DNA of 64,000 bases, taken from positions 35,276-99,275 of the IMG/VR virus record IMGVR_UViG_3300036820_000006; one strand, given 5' to 3'. Numbering within the stretch: the stretch's first letter is position 1; each line of letters starts with the position of its first letter. This stretch comes from a virus. The position numbers and the translations under genes were made by a program. A model generated the notes under the pieces. It searched no databases. It saw only the letters and a list, made by a program, of their open reading frames with translations, and was not told where the DNA came from. Below are positions 32,945 to 40,193 of this stretch, one piece after another.

Positions 32945-33241
32945 GCGGAAGCCTCCTTGCGCGGCTTGTAGCCCGCCATCTCATACGCACGCTGCTTTGT
33001 CCAGCAGTACGAATTGCTTCGGGCGCTCGTCTTCAGGATCAGTGAACACGGCGAACTCGTCCGCGTCGTAAGCGAGCGCGGCAGCTTCGAACGCGCCGTT
33101 ATCGACAATGCAGATAAGCGCTTTGTCGGCGGGGATATCGTTGAAAGATTCTGGCTGCGCGATTAGCTTGCCGTTGTGCCGCGTTGCGATAATGCGCGCT
33201 TTATCGTGGTCGCTGCCGGGGGTTTGAATGTAGTATCCCAC
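32941..33241 (-). pseudogene. Conserved phage gene (MGYYIQTPG) with +1 frameshift
   Basis: ATG 33241 reads MGYYIQTPGSDHDKARIIAT ... ALICIVDNGAFEAAALAYDA ... PKQFVLLDKAACV and stops at 32981. Skipping one A in the AAA near 33000 gives LLDKQRAYEMAGYKPRKEAS and a stop that overlaps the next ATG, matching the known family ending. Function of the family unknown. Confidence 0.7.
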
Positions 33242-33266
33242 AAGGGTTTATCTCCTTTTTTGGATT

Positions 33267-33374
33267 GCGATGCGATGCGATGCGTTACGCGGCGCTGCGA
33301 TGCGATGCGATGCGCTATGACAAGAAGCGACACAGTATGAAACGGTACTAAGCGCTACGTAGCCGCACGCTAAG
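33267..33374. repeat. Period-5 array D (22 units)
   Basis: Starts as near-perfect TGCGA pentamers and decays to ACG/GCG/AAG/ATG cores, always stepping by five from 33267 to 33372. It ends one base before the stop codon of the upstream leftward gene (33376). Confidence 0.85.
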
Positions 33375-33375
33375 G

Positions 33376-33702
33376 TTATGAAGAAGTTGAAGTTTTGGCT
33401 TTCTGAACTTTTTGAGCGAGCTTGCTGGCATCGAACCCTAGCTCGAATGGCTGCTCGCGGGTGATTTTTTCCACGCGTATGAATTCGACTTGTTTCATCG
33501 CTACGATGCCGTAGTCACGTAAACGCTCCAGTATTTCGCGCTTAGTGGGAAGCTTGGCAAAGCGCCACGTCGCGGGATACCACCACGTAATTACGGATAC
33601 ATAATGCCCACTACGGCACTGGTTGTAACCCGCTTGAAAGCGTAGCTCATAAGTGACTTGGCAGCATTCGCGCGAGCCTGCAGTGGTGTTGGTAGATGGC
33701 AT
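33376..33702 (-). CDS. Hypothetical small protein
   Basis: 108 aa; AAGGAGG upstream. TYELRFQAGYNQCRSGHYVS, ITWWYPATWRFAKLPTKREI, ERLRDYGIVAMKQVEFIRVE. Beta-rich first half and basic helix, ending in a Ser/Thr tail. No family recognised. Transcription from it would run into array D. Confidence 0.55.
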   Translation of the reverse strand: MPSTNTTAGSRECCQVTYELRFQAGYNQCRSGHYVSVITWWYPATWRFAKLPTKREILERLRDYGIVAMKQVEFIRVEKITREQPFELGFDASKLAQKVQKAKTSTSS

Positions 33703-33729
33703 AGTGCCGTGCGCCTCCTTAGTTCCGCC

Positions 33730-34383
33730 TTAGTTCATCTTGCTCAAATCGGTTTCCTTGCCTACTGGAATCAGTGTTGCGCGGCCATGCTTGGAATCGA
33801 CTGAAATTGGCCCGCGCTGGCCGGTTGCGGCGGCTTTGATGGCGGCGGTAATGCTCGCGCCGATCTCGTCAGCATGTTCGGCCAAGTCGCGCATGTTCGC
33901 GCCGCCGAAGCTAATGCTGCCTTGGCCCAAGCTATCAATGACGGTGAAGTCGGCGTCTATGGCAGCCGTAGCCGTAGCATCAGCGGCATCAGCGGCAGCA
34001 GAGTCAGTAGCACTAGCACCGCCCTCAGCGACCGCCCGCATCAGCTTATCAAGCGAGCGCTCCACTGAGCGTTCCACCCCCGCACCTCCACGAATTTGAT
34101 TGCCAGCCGCTGCCGCAGTCCACAGCGCATTCGCGCCGCCGCCGATGAATGTGTTGCGCAGCAAGGAAATCATAATGAGCATGTGCTCATCCGGGTCCGG
34201 CGTACTGCCAGCAGCTATAAGTGCGGCATCCGCAGCGCTCTGTGCGTTGATGGCTTTGTCCAGCTCGAATAGCATCTGCTTGATAAAAGCATCCATGCCG
34301 CGCTTAGCCAGCTCAGCAATGCGTTTGATTTCCGCGCCTGTGGCTTCATCGCTGACTTCTTCGTCTTTCTTGGGAATGTACAT
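33730..34383 (-). CDS. Hypothetical Ala-rich protein
   Basis: 217 aa. Helical N-terminus (GAEIKRIAELAKRGMDAFIK), a Gly/Ala-rich centre (GGGANALWTAAAAGNQIRGG), an Ala/Asp low-complexity stretch (SAAADAADATATAAIDAD) and a basic end (ISVDSKHGRATLIPVGKE). The start at 34383 lacks a clear Shine-Dalgarno. Function unknown. Confidence 0.5.
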   Translation of the reverse strand: MYIPKKDEEVSDEATGAEIKRIAELAKRGMDAFIKQMLFELDKAINAQSAADAALIAAGSTPDPDEHMLIMISLLRNTFIGGGANALWTAAAAGNQIRGGAGVERSVERSLDKLMRAVAEGGASATDSAAADAADATATAAIDADFTVIDSLGQGSISFGGANMRDLAEHADEIGASITAAIKAAATGQRGPISVDSKHGRATLIPVGKETDLSKMN

Positions 34384-34461
34384 GATGAATGTGTACCCCT
34401 TCTGTATGAGTGCAAGTGCGAGTGAGTGACCGGTGGAGTGACCGGTGGAGTAGTGACTAAG

Positions 34462-34716
34462 CTAAAATTTATCTTGCTTGGTGAAGCCCGGCGAGATGCG
34501 CGGCTTTTCAACTTTGGTAGCTTGGAGCGCCGCGTAGTGTGCAATAGTGTCTACGCAGATGGCGATGATAAGGTCGCCGTCTGTGTCATAGAACTCCAGA
34601 AAACGGAACTTTTGCTGAGGCTGACCTGAGCAGCCTTGAACAACCGTGGTCGATCCGTCCGTGTGCGCGACGGTAAATGCGAATGTCAGTTGCGTGTAGG
34701 TGTAGGTGGTGTTCAT
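34462..34716 (-). CDS. Small beta-rich protein
   Basis: 84 aa from ATG 34716 (GGGAGGG upstream). MNTTYTYTQLTFAFTVAHTD, FRFLEFYDTDGDLIIAICVD and ATKVEKPRISPGF. Likely a compact beta fold; no family recognised. Confidence 0.55.
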   Translation of the reverse strand: MNTTYTYTQLTFAFTVAHTDGSTTVVQGCSGQPQQKFRFLEFYDTDGDLIIAICVDTIAHYAALQATKVEKPRISPGFTKQDKF

Positions 34717-34756
34717 TGCGTTGCGCCCTCCCTTGGCGCATGACCTTTTTTGTTGG

Positions 34757-34988
34757 CTAGGCGATCTCAAACCGTCCGATAAACTTCTCGCATTCTGCGC
34801 ACGAGATGTATAAAGCGCCTTTATAGAAGGCAGTCTGCGTTGCCGCCTCAGGATGACAGCGCGCGGTAAGGTAACATAGGCCCACTGTCGTGCTTGTGAT
34901 CGCAGTTAGGTGCGGCACAACCCATCCCGGCTAGGGTGTGCGCGCTGGTAGCATGTTTATCTCTGGCCCATGCAGTGTAGTCGATCAT
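34757..34988 (-). pseudogene. Small zinc protein gene with one extra T
   Basis: ATG 34988 (AGAGGAAAGG upstream) reads MIDYTAWARDKHATSAHTLA, CAAPNCDHKHDSGP and stops early at 34848. Removing one T after ATG TT... near 34877 gives MYLTARCHPEAATQTAFYKG, LYISCAECEKFIGRFEI and a stop at 34757. The restored Cys/His pattern matches a conserved phage family. Confidence 0.7.
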
Positions 34989-35018
34989 TTTTTGGCCTTT
35001 CCTCTTTGGCGCGCTATA

Positions 35019-35046
35019 GATGCGTGAGCGGGCAGAAAAGATTCAT
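35019..35046 (-). promoter_or_regulatory. Bipartite element, copy 1
   Basis: On the minus strand ATGAATC (35046-35040), 15 bases, CGCATC (35024-35019), then TATAG. It lies 30 bp upstream of ATG 34988. One of eight related copies between 35 and 45 kb. Confidence 0.65.
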
Positions 35047-35053
35047 CAGCTAG

Positions 35054-35518
35054 CTAGGTTCGCTCGGCTGAGGTTCGTTGCCCGTCATGCTTGATGAAAT
35101 ATTCCCAGCGGTCACGGCAGGCACGAGCCATGCCTTTGTGGTCGCCTTTGCTCTGCGCTTTGTAATAACGCTGGCTGAATGGCTCCGGCCATCTCCCGGC
35201 GTTGCTGAATAAAGTTCCCAATGCTACCCGATAGGACTGCTCAGGCAACCGCAGTGCTTCAATGGCTTTCCTCACCCAGTTCGTGCACGGGTTGCACGCC
35301 ATGCGTCGGTACTCTTTGCGTGTAACCTGATCCCAAACTGCCCAGCCTGCTGCGCAGCAGGTCATGCCGCAGTCGTCTTTCTGGGGGAAATCGTTTTGGT
35401 CATAGAATTTCGGCTCCGCCATAATCGCAGCAGTCATGCGCCGGATGCGACGGATGCAAGTTGCGCTGAGATTGCGCTTGGCGCGAGTGCGCTCAGCTTT
35501 GGTTATCTGTGTTGTCAT
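35054..35518 (-). CDS. Conserved phage protein with CCAAGWAVW motif
   Basis: 154 aa. IRRIRRMTAAIMAEPKFYDQ, CGMTCCAAGWAVWDQ, PEQSYRVALGTLFSNAGRWP and FSQRYYKAQSKGDHKGMARA. This follows a common uncharacterised family in which a short motif near 'aCGTTACiAGWA' is conserved. Function unknown. Copy 1 of the bipartite element follows its stop. Confidence 0.65.
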   Translation of the reverse strand: MTTQITKAERTRAKRNLSATCIRRIRRMTAAIMAEPKFYDQNDFPQKDDCGMTCCAAGWAVWDQVTRKEYRRMACNPCTNWVRKAIEALRLPEQSYRVALGTLFSNAGRWPEPFSQRYYKAQSKGDHKGMARACRDRWEYFIKHDGQRTSAERT

Positions 35519-35535
35519 CTTCGTAATCCTCCCTC

Positions 35536-35754
35536 TTACTTGCCTCTTGCCTCGTACTGAGTATGCTCATCCGCCAGCGCGCCCGCATCGGGCACATGGG
35601 CTACAGCCATGTGCGCCACCTGCCAGCGCCTGCGCTGTGCAGTGTAGTAGCAAACGCTCGGTGCCTGCGCTCCGCAGAATGGGCAGCTGGTGCTGATCCC
35701 GTAACCTCTACCCGCGCGTCGTGCTGAAAAGATACTCAGCGCATTCGCGGGCAA
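35536..35754 (-). CDS. Small zinc-finger-like ORF, start uncertain
   Basis: Ends ...CPFCGAQAPSVCYYTAQRRR, WQVAHMAVAHVPDAG, which is protein-like. No ATG or GTG is near; TTG 35754 gives 72 aa, or an ATC near 35700 might serve. The frame overlaps the end of the upstream gene by up to 47 bp. It may be another frame-disrupted gene. Confidence 0.35.
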   Translation of the reverse strand: MPANALSIFSARRAGRGYGISTSCPFCGAQAPSVCYYTAQRRRWQVAHMAVAHVPDAGALADEHTQYEARGK

Positions 35755-36571
35755 ACTGTTTTGCAGGAAGGTTAGCGACTTCTGCAATGTGGTAGAGTTC
35801 GTTTTCGAGCTTGCCGACAGTGTAGGCGACGAACGATGGCGGGATGGTTGAGGCATAAGAAGATGCTCCTTGGTGAGTGGGGTGGATAGTAGAGTTACTG
35901 GGGGCCGGTGCAGCCATGGCACGCTGGTGGCGCTGAGCCTGCTCAGCCGCTTTCTTGCCCCGCCATTGCGCTTTGTACTGAGCGGTGGAAGAATAGTATT
36001 GCTTTGGCTTCGCAGCGGGAGGCTTGGCAGCCTTGGCACTAGATGGCAACGGTGGCCATACTACAGCGCCGGGATAGAGCCTGCCCCGCTTAGCGAGCAA
36101 CTTAGCGGCTTTCTTTTGGGTGATGTAATACTGCCCCTCTGGAAGCGCCGGACGAACGCCATACGCACGTTTGCCGCTAGTAGGCACAGGAGTCGCTGCC
36201 GTCGTCGCTGCCGCCAGCTTCTTAGCTGCAAGCTTACGAGCGCGCTTCTGCTGTGCCTTCTGCGCAATGCGGCTACGCTCAGCCTTACTCAGCTCAGTGA
36301 TCCCTTGCGCGCGCCGCGCCTGCCCAACTAGGGACTTCTTGCCAGGAATGCCGTGCGCGAACCACTTGTGCTTGCCCAGCTGGGTAGGCGACACATGCGC
36401 GAAGGTGCAACCGGGATAATCGCAAGCGCCTGCGAGTGTAGGTGAGTAGGCCGAGGTAACGTCGGCTACGGCGTCAGCGTCGTCGTTGGCGGCGTCGGCT
36501 ACGGCCTCAGGAACGGCCACGACATCCTGTATCGCTGCCGTGCTCTCTGGATTGAATATGCTGTAATCCAT
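35708..36571 (-). CDS. Protein with a C2H2 zinc finger
   Basis: 287 aa. Residues ~50-75 contain CDYPGCTFAHVSPTQLGKHK then WFAHG, giving C-x4-C-x12-H-x4-H, a classical C2H2 finger. It is followed by a very basic Ala/Lys/Arg region (QKAQQKRARKLAAKKLAAAT, ITQKKAAKLLAKRGRLYPGA). The C-terminal helix is LENELYHIAEVANLPAKQFA. Likely a DNA- or RNA-binding phage protein. Single C2H2 fingers are known in bacterial Ros-like regulators and some phage proteins. Confidence 0.6.
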   Translation of the reverse strand: MDYSIFNPESTAAIQDVVAVPEAVADAANDDADAVADVTSAYSPTLAGACDYPGCTFAHVSPTQLGKHKWFAHGIPGKKSLVGQARRAQGITELSKAERSRIAQKAQQKRARKLAAKKLAAATTAATPVPTSGKRAYGVRPALPEGQYYITQKKAAKLLAKRGRLYPGAVVWPPLPSSAKAAKPPAAKPKQYYSSTAQYKAQWRGKKAAEQAQRHQRAMAAPAPSNSTIHPTHQGASSYASTIPPSFVAYTVGKLENELYHIAEVANLPAKQFARECAEYLFSTTRG

Positions 36572-36617
36572 TGTTGTAACTCCCTTTCCCTACTGGTTGA
36601 TCTGGCGTTAGTTTGGC

Positions 36618-37205
36618 TCAGTCGCGTACGGCAACCTGCTTGATATAGCGAGCAGGCACTTCGCGCAGCAACAGTTGAGTGTTGTCGTTACCGAGGAAGC
36701 TGAAACTCGGAGGCAACGTGAGCTTGAGCAGCGCAGGCTTGGCATTAGCTACAATCGGCGCGTTAGCCAGCTTGAGTACGCGCGGAAATCCCTCCCAGCG
36801 TGATGGAATATAAGTGCCCGGCTTGGCTTGGAGATAAGCACAGCGCTGCATCGCAAACACGCCAGCCTCTTCAGCAGTAAACGCGGCGAATACTGCATCA
36901 GAAACATCTTCCTTGCGCGGGTCCCACACGCCATCGCGCGGGGAGATAACGTTGACCTGCCATTTGAGCGCAGGCTTCGCGCTCAAGCCGTCACGCAGGA
37001 TCGCTGTAGCGCTATGCTCAGTGGTGCCATGCCATGCGATGATGTGGCCACGCGTGCCGGTCTCAAGCTGGGCTGGGCGTTCGACCTGCATAAGCGCCAA
37101 CTTCTGCACCGTGCTCAAATTGCCGGTTGCGAATACAGCACGCGGATCGCGAAGCGCTTCCAGCGGTAGCATGATCTCGTGCGCGCCGTTATATAAAACT
37201 GCCAT
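36618..37205 (-). CDS. ADP-ribosyltransferase-fold-like protein
   Basis: 195 aa from ATG 37205 (AAGGAG upstream). IIAWHGTTEHSATAILRDGL (His59-Gly60-Thr61 ... Gly73-Leu74) resembles the H-[GT] ... I...GL signature of PARP/Tpt1-like ADP-ribosyltransferases; AVFAAFTAEEAGVFAMQRCA could supply the second strand. Such phage enzymes modify host proteins or RNA. The match is by eye and the catalytic acid is not identified. Confidence 0.5.
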   Translation of the reverse strand: MAVLYNGAHEIMLPLEALRDPRAVFATGNLSTVQKLALMQVERPAQLETGTRGHIIAWHGTTEHSATAILRDGLSAKPALKWQVNVISPRDGVWDPRKEDVSDAVFAAFTAEEAGVFAMQRCAYLQAKPGTYIPSRWEGFPRVLKLANAPIVANAKPALLKLTLPPSFSFLGNDNTQLLLREVPARYIKQVAVRD

Positions 37206-37213
37206 ATCGCGTC

Positions 37214-37555
37214 TCAAAGCTCCTTCCAAGTGAAATAACCGGCATCGTGATGCAGCTTGAAGCTCACGGCCTCGATCAGTTCCTGCGGCGACATCTTGGT
37301 GCGCACACCGCGAAACCTCGTATCGACCGAGAGATTGAATAAGGCTGCTACCTTATCGCGAATTGAGTGCGCGCCTTCACTGTCAAAGTAGAGAACGTCC
37401 AGCACCGCGTTGTGCGCGCGACGAGTAGTGCGGCGACGGATGGTATACAGCATCGTGCCGGGGCGCAGCTGAAGCAGCTGATTGATGGCTTCAGCTGCCT
37501 TGGCCGCTTTCGCCGCGTCGCGCATGTGGCTTGAGTTATTCGGTGTGTTATTCAT
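37214..37555 (-). CDS. Small early protein
   Basis: 113 aa from ATG 37555. SSHMRDAAKAAKAAEAINQL, YTIRRRTTRRAHNAVLDVLY, SPQELIEAVSFKLHHDAGYF. Basic and mostly helical. No family recognised. Its start overlaps the end of the membrane-protein gene upstream. Confidence 0.55.
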   Translation of the reverse strand: MNNTPNNSSHMRDAAKAAKAAEAINQLLQLRPGTMLYTIRRRTTRRAHNAVLDVLYFDSEGAHSIRDKVAALFNLSVDTRFRGVRTKMSPQELIEAVSFKLHHDAGYFTWKEL

Positions 37556-37811
37556 TGTTCGTTCCCATATACAAAAGGTCGCAGAACAAGCTGGCATGCT
37601 CTACCGTGTCGGTGTAGCGGTTGGAAAGTTCCCAGTGCAGCAGCAGCTTCGCCAAGAACAGAATGAGGGTGACTCCAGCCAGAATCCACAGCTTCTTGCG
37701 CAGATACTGCTTCAGTTTGAGGTGCGTGCGCAGCTTGGCGGGGATGGGAGCAACCGACAGGTGCAGCTTGCCAAGCTTGCCAATAAGCAGGTGCAGCTTC
37801 TTCTCGCTCAT
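37548..37811 (-). CDS. Single-span membrane protein
   Basis: 87 aa; GGAGGG before ATG. Basic N-terminus (LRTHLKLKQYLRKK), one hydrophobic span (LWILAGVTLILFLAKLLL) and a short C-terminal domain. Topology likely N-in. Function unknown. Confidence 0.6.
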   Translation of the reverse strand: MSEKKLHLLIGKLGKLHLSVAPIPAKLRTHLKLKQYLRKKLWILAGVTLILFLAKLLLHWELSNRYTDTVEHASLFCDLLYMGTNNE

Positions 37812-37829
37812 GTGACCCTCCGGGTCGAA

Positions 37830-37912
37830 CCAGCTAAGGTAAGCTGGGGCCTCTGGGATGGTTTGCCGCGAAGCAAACGGTTGCGGGTGATGCGCCTTGA
37901 AGAGAGGCGTTA
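37830..37912 (-). repeat. Three small hairpins in leader
   Basis: CCAGCT/AGCTGG, GTTTGC/GCAAAC (loop CGCGAA) and CGCCT/AGGCG follow each other between bipartite element copy 2 and ATG 37811, so they would be in the leader of that transcript. Similar in style to the hairpin row at 21.4 kb. Confidence 0.6.
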
Positions 37913-37956
37913 GGAATTGCTATGTTGAAGTTGTTGCTGCGTTGAAGCGGGGAATA

Positions 37957-37984
37957 GATGCACAAGCTGAGGAAATGGATTCAT
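37957..37984 (-). promoter_or_regulatory. Bipartite element, copy 2
   Basis: ATGAATC-N15-TGCATC on the minus strand, flanked by GGAATA (37951) and TATTCC (37984), which form an inverted repeat around it. Confidence 0.65.
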
Positions 37985-38036
37985 ATTCCATAGGGTTCCA
38001 TAGGGGTCATATTCTCATTCCCATTCCCATTCCCAT

Positions 38037-38186
38037 TCACAAACCCCAGCCCGGCCCGCTGAATATGGGCAGATAGCTAAGCGCCAGAATCGTGCCTATG
38101 ATGGCGATGCTCGCCCACAGCGGCAGCAATGGTTTGCTGTCGGCGTAAGGATCGTTCCCGTCCCGGTTCCTGCATGATGTATCCAT
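38037..38186 (-). CDS. 49-aa membrane peptide
   Basis: ATG 38186 follows GAAGGGAGACTCCGACA. Charged N-terminus (MDTSCRNRDGNDPYADSK) and one hydrophobic span (LWASIAIIGTILALSYLPIF). Just after the stop lies a CATTCC hexamer repeat (38011-38036). Function unknown. Confidence 0.55.
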   Translation of the reverse strand: MDTSCRNRDGNDPYADSKPLLPLWASIAIIGTILALSYLPIFSGPGWGL

Positions 38187-38246
38187 TGTCGGAGTCTCCC
38201 TTCTCCTAAGGATGTAATAAGGTGTACCAAGGTAGCGCAGGAGTTG

Positions 38247-38441
38247 TCAAGCGGAATTTTTGGACTGCAAAATTTCAGCCTGCAAATCTTCGCTCCAGTC
38301 GTTCACGCGAGTGACCCAGCTCGCAATCTGCTCGGTCTGCTTGGCGTCAACAGGAATCCCCAGTGAGCGCTGCACAAGGAACACAATTCCTTGCATCGCA
38401 AGGGATTGAAAGCTGCGAGTGATGAGTTTAGATTTTGTCAT
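38247..38441 (-). CDS. Small unknown protein
   Basis: 64 aa, ATG overlapping the preceding stop (ATGA). SFQSLAMQGIVFLVQRSLGI is hydrophobic; VDAKQTEQIASWVTRVNDWS is helical. No family recognised. Confidence 0.5.
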   Translation of the reverse strand: MTKSKLITRSFQSLAMQGIVFLVQRSLGIPVDAKQTEQIASWVTRVNDWSEDLQAEILQSKNSA

Positions 38442-38660
38442 TTTGGTGTCTCACATACTTCCCAGTGGCCGACTGTGTTGCCGTTGAGGTCACGAATGAG
38501 TTGGGTTGCTGAGGAGAGTAATGAAAAATTGCCGTTGCTTTCCTCAGTGTATTGAGCTATACCCTCAAACTTGTTCGCTACCTTACGCAAAACCGTGGCG
38601 ACATCTTCAGCGGTCTGGCATCGCCTCATTGCCAAGTTCAATCGTCAGCGTGAATTGCAT
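38438..38660 (-). pseudogene. Small conserved gene with one extra C
   Basis: ATG 38660 (GAGGAGGAGG upstream) reads MQFTLTIELGNEAM and then stops at 38607. Removing one C near 38618 joins it to QTAEDVATVLRKVANKFEGI ... IRDLNGNTVGHWEV, the usual form of a small phage family. The ORF starting inside at 38641 has no ribosome site. Confidence 0.65.
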
Positions 38661-38674
38661 AGCTAGCCTCCTCC

Positions 38675-38869
38675 TCAGCATTCAGAATCAGTAATAGCTG
38701 CATCAATGACAAACTCGTCGTGCCACGGTAGCCGAATAGTGTCTTTCCGTGATGAACCGCAATGAAGCTCCTGCGCAACCAAAGCAGCCAGTTCAGGTCG
38801 CTCAGAGAAGAGTAATGTCTATCTGCTGCTCAGTTGGTCTCGTGACGCCGAACCGGATTCCCTAGTCAC
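38675..38869 (-). pseudogene. Small frameshifted gene
   Basis: Pieces in three frames read GTG-MTRE..., IRFGVTRPTEQQIDIT and LFSERPELAALVAQELHCGS, RKDTIRLPWHDEFVIDAAIT. Joining them needs one deletion-type and one insertion-type correction. The stop lies next to the ribosome site of the following gene. Same disruption pattern as its neighbours. Confidence 0.45.
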
Positions 38870-38912
38870 TCTTTCTGCCCTCAAATGCTGGCTGCGCGGT
38901 TGCGTAGCCTTA

Positions 38913-38940
38913 GATGATCCAAGGTAGCAGAAAGATTCAA
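38913..38940 (-). promoter_or_regulatory. Bipartite element, degenerate copy 7
   Basis: TTGAATC-N15-ATCATC on the minus strand (second half degenerate). It overlaps the stop of the 31-aa peptide gene and lies 44 bp upstream of GTG 38869. Confidence 0.5.
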
Positions 38941-39032
38941 CGGTCGTGATGCGACTTTACATAGGTAACGACTACGGCCGCAAGCAGTCCGATGAATCCC
39001 AGCGCCAGCGCGTCCATGAATCCTTGGATCAT
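38937..39032 (-). CDS. 31-aa membrane peptide
   Basis: ATG 39032 overlaps the upstream stop (ATGA). The peptide is MIQGFMDALALGFIGLLAAV followed by VVTYVKSHHDR: one membrane span and a short basic tail. Small-toxin-like or regulator-like in shape; role unknown. Confidence 0.5.
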   Translation of the reverse strand: MIQGFMDALALGFIGLLAAVVVTYVKSHHDR

Positions 39033-39247
39033 GCGGCCAGCTTGAGCGCCGGTTGCGCCTGCCGTGCCGGTTGCGCCTGCGCCGACCGTGGCAGCTTGTC
39101 ATAGTTGAAGGTCAGCCATGTACCCATGTGATTGCGCACTGAGTATGGCCTGCCTGCCTTGGCGGCTTCATTGATCGCGCGCAGGTGCTCCGCGCGCGCT
39201 TGCGCCAGCTCGAATATGTGAGTGGGACGGTGAATGTCGCGGGCCAT
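39029..39247 (-). CDS. Small early protein
   Basis: 72 aa. RPTHIFELAQARAEHLRAIN, PYSVRNHMGTWLTFNYDKLP, ending in an Ala/Gln/Pro repeat (SAQAQPARQAQPALK). Starts just after the preceding stop. No family recognised. Confidence 0.55.
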   Translation of the reverse strand: MARDIHRPTHIFELAQARAEHLRAINEAAKAGRPYSVRNHMGTWLTFNYDKLPRSAQAQPARQAQPALKLAA

Positions 39248-39248
39248 T

Positions 39249-39509
39249 TCAGTCCTCTTTCGTTCTGCGCGCTAACCATGCCTGCACACGCTCAGGTGAT
39301 CCCCAACTATCTGCTGGAAGCTCGTTGTACATATAGCGAACGATATCGGGAAGCAAGTTGATGTTTATGAAATCGGCGCGGCCTACCGCTTCTGTGAGAT
39401 TGTTCTCTAGGCACGCCTGCAAAAATCCGCCGGTGGGGATGCGATGCTGCTGCACGTAGCGGTCAAAAGATGGCAGCAAGTGTTCGATTGTGGAATAGCT
39501 ATTGGTCAT
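39249..39509 (-). CDS. Conserved phage protein (LL..FDRYV...)
   Basis: 86 aa; ATG overlaps the upstream stop. LLPSFDRYVQQHRIPTGGFL, ACLENNLTEAVGRADFININ, LPDIVRYMYNELPADSWGSP. This matches a small family often seen in phage early regions (ends with a helix and 'W'). Function unknown. Confidence 0.65.
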   Translation of the reverse strand: MTNSYSTIEHLLPSFDRYVQQHRIPTGGFLQACLENNLTEAVGRADFININLLPDIVRYMYNELPADSWGSPERVQAWLARRTKED

Positions 39510-39811
39510 GCCGCCTCCTGCAACACAGCATCGTAAAGCGCGCGCGCGGCTGTTAGGCTTACACGCGCGCTGCCAGCGCTGCCAGCGCTGCTCGCCTGGC
39601 TCGACCGGCTGCGCAGCGGCAGCACCTCAGCTTCAGTACGGCCCCGCGCGCGTGCCTCCCATTTGCGCTTATCAAAGCGCGGGTTGAGCGCGCCCAGCGT
39701 ATACGCTAAGGTGTCTAGCTGATCCTGCACGAACCCGTTGCGGTTAGGGTTGGCGTTATGGCCGCGAATGGCATCGGCCAAGGCTTCCAGTTCAAATCTG
39801 CTTATGGACAT
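39506..39811 (-). CDS. Small helical early protein
   Basis: 101 aa; AAGGAGG before ATG. FELEALADAIRGHNANPNRN, QLDTLAYTLGALNPRFDKRK, then a Ser/Ala repeat (SSQASSAGSAGSARVS) from a short DNA repeat at 39570-39600. Function unknown. Confidence 0.55.
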   Translation of the reverse strand: MSISRFELEALADAIRGHNANPNRNGFVQDQLDTLAYTLGALNPRFDKRKWEARARGRTEAEVLPLRSRSSQASSAGSAGSARVSLTAARALYDAVLQEAA

Positions 39812-39945
39812 TTTTTCAATCCTCCTTGTAGGCCCAGCGTGCGTCGCGCTTTATAACGCGCGGCCAACTCACGTCTCCTGTTCAGGGTGCCCATCAAAGG
39901 ACTGGCAATGAGATCAGCATTTTTTTTTTGTGGCCCCTTCACCAC
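39802..39945 (-). CDS. 47-aa basic peptide
   Basis: GTG start at 39945 (or 39942) overlaps the stop of the membrane-protein gene. Reads PQKKNADLIASPLMGTLNRR, RELAARYKARRTLGLQGGL. It crosses a run of ten T/A (39920-39929), where slippage would change the frame. Conserved-looking but unassigned. Confidence 0.45.
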   Translation of the reverse strand: MVKGPQKKNADLIASPLMGTLNRRRELAARYKARRTLGLQGGLKKCP

Positions 39946-40160
39946 GTCCAAGTCCAAACGCCCGGCGCAAGCGCGCCTATCAGTACAGCAATGAGTGCTA
40001 CCAACACACCAGTACTGAATGTCAGAATCATTCCGCGCATAGCACGCCCATTCTGCGTAGGCGCGTTCGTGGCTGCTTCCGATCCCAGCCACAGGATTGC
40101 GAGCATTGCCAGCACGCCAGATAACACCATGATCTTTCCCGCAATGTGAATCGCTGACAT
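39939..40160 (-). CDS. Two-span membrane protein
   Basis: 73 aa; AAAGGAGG before ATG. Hydrophobic segments IMVLSGVLAMLAILWLGSEA and GMILTFSTGVLVALIAVLIG. Function unknown. Confidence 0.6.
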   Translation of the reverse strand: MSAIHIAGKIMVLSGVLAMLAILWLGSEAATNAPTQNGRAMRGMILTFSTGVLVALIAVLIGALAPGVWTWTW

Positions 40161-40193
40161 CAGAACAACCTCCTTTGGTCGCGTTCGCGTGCT

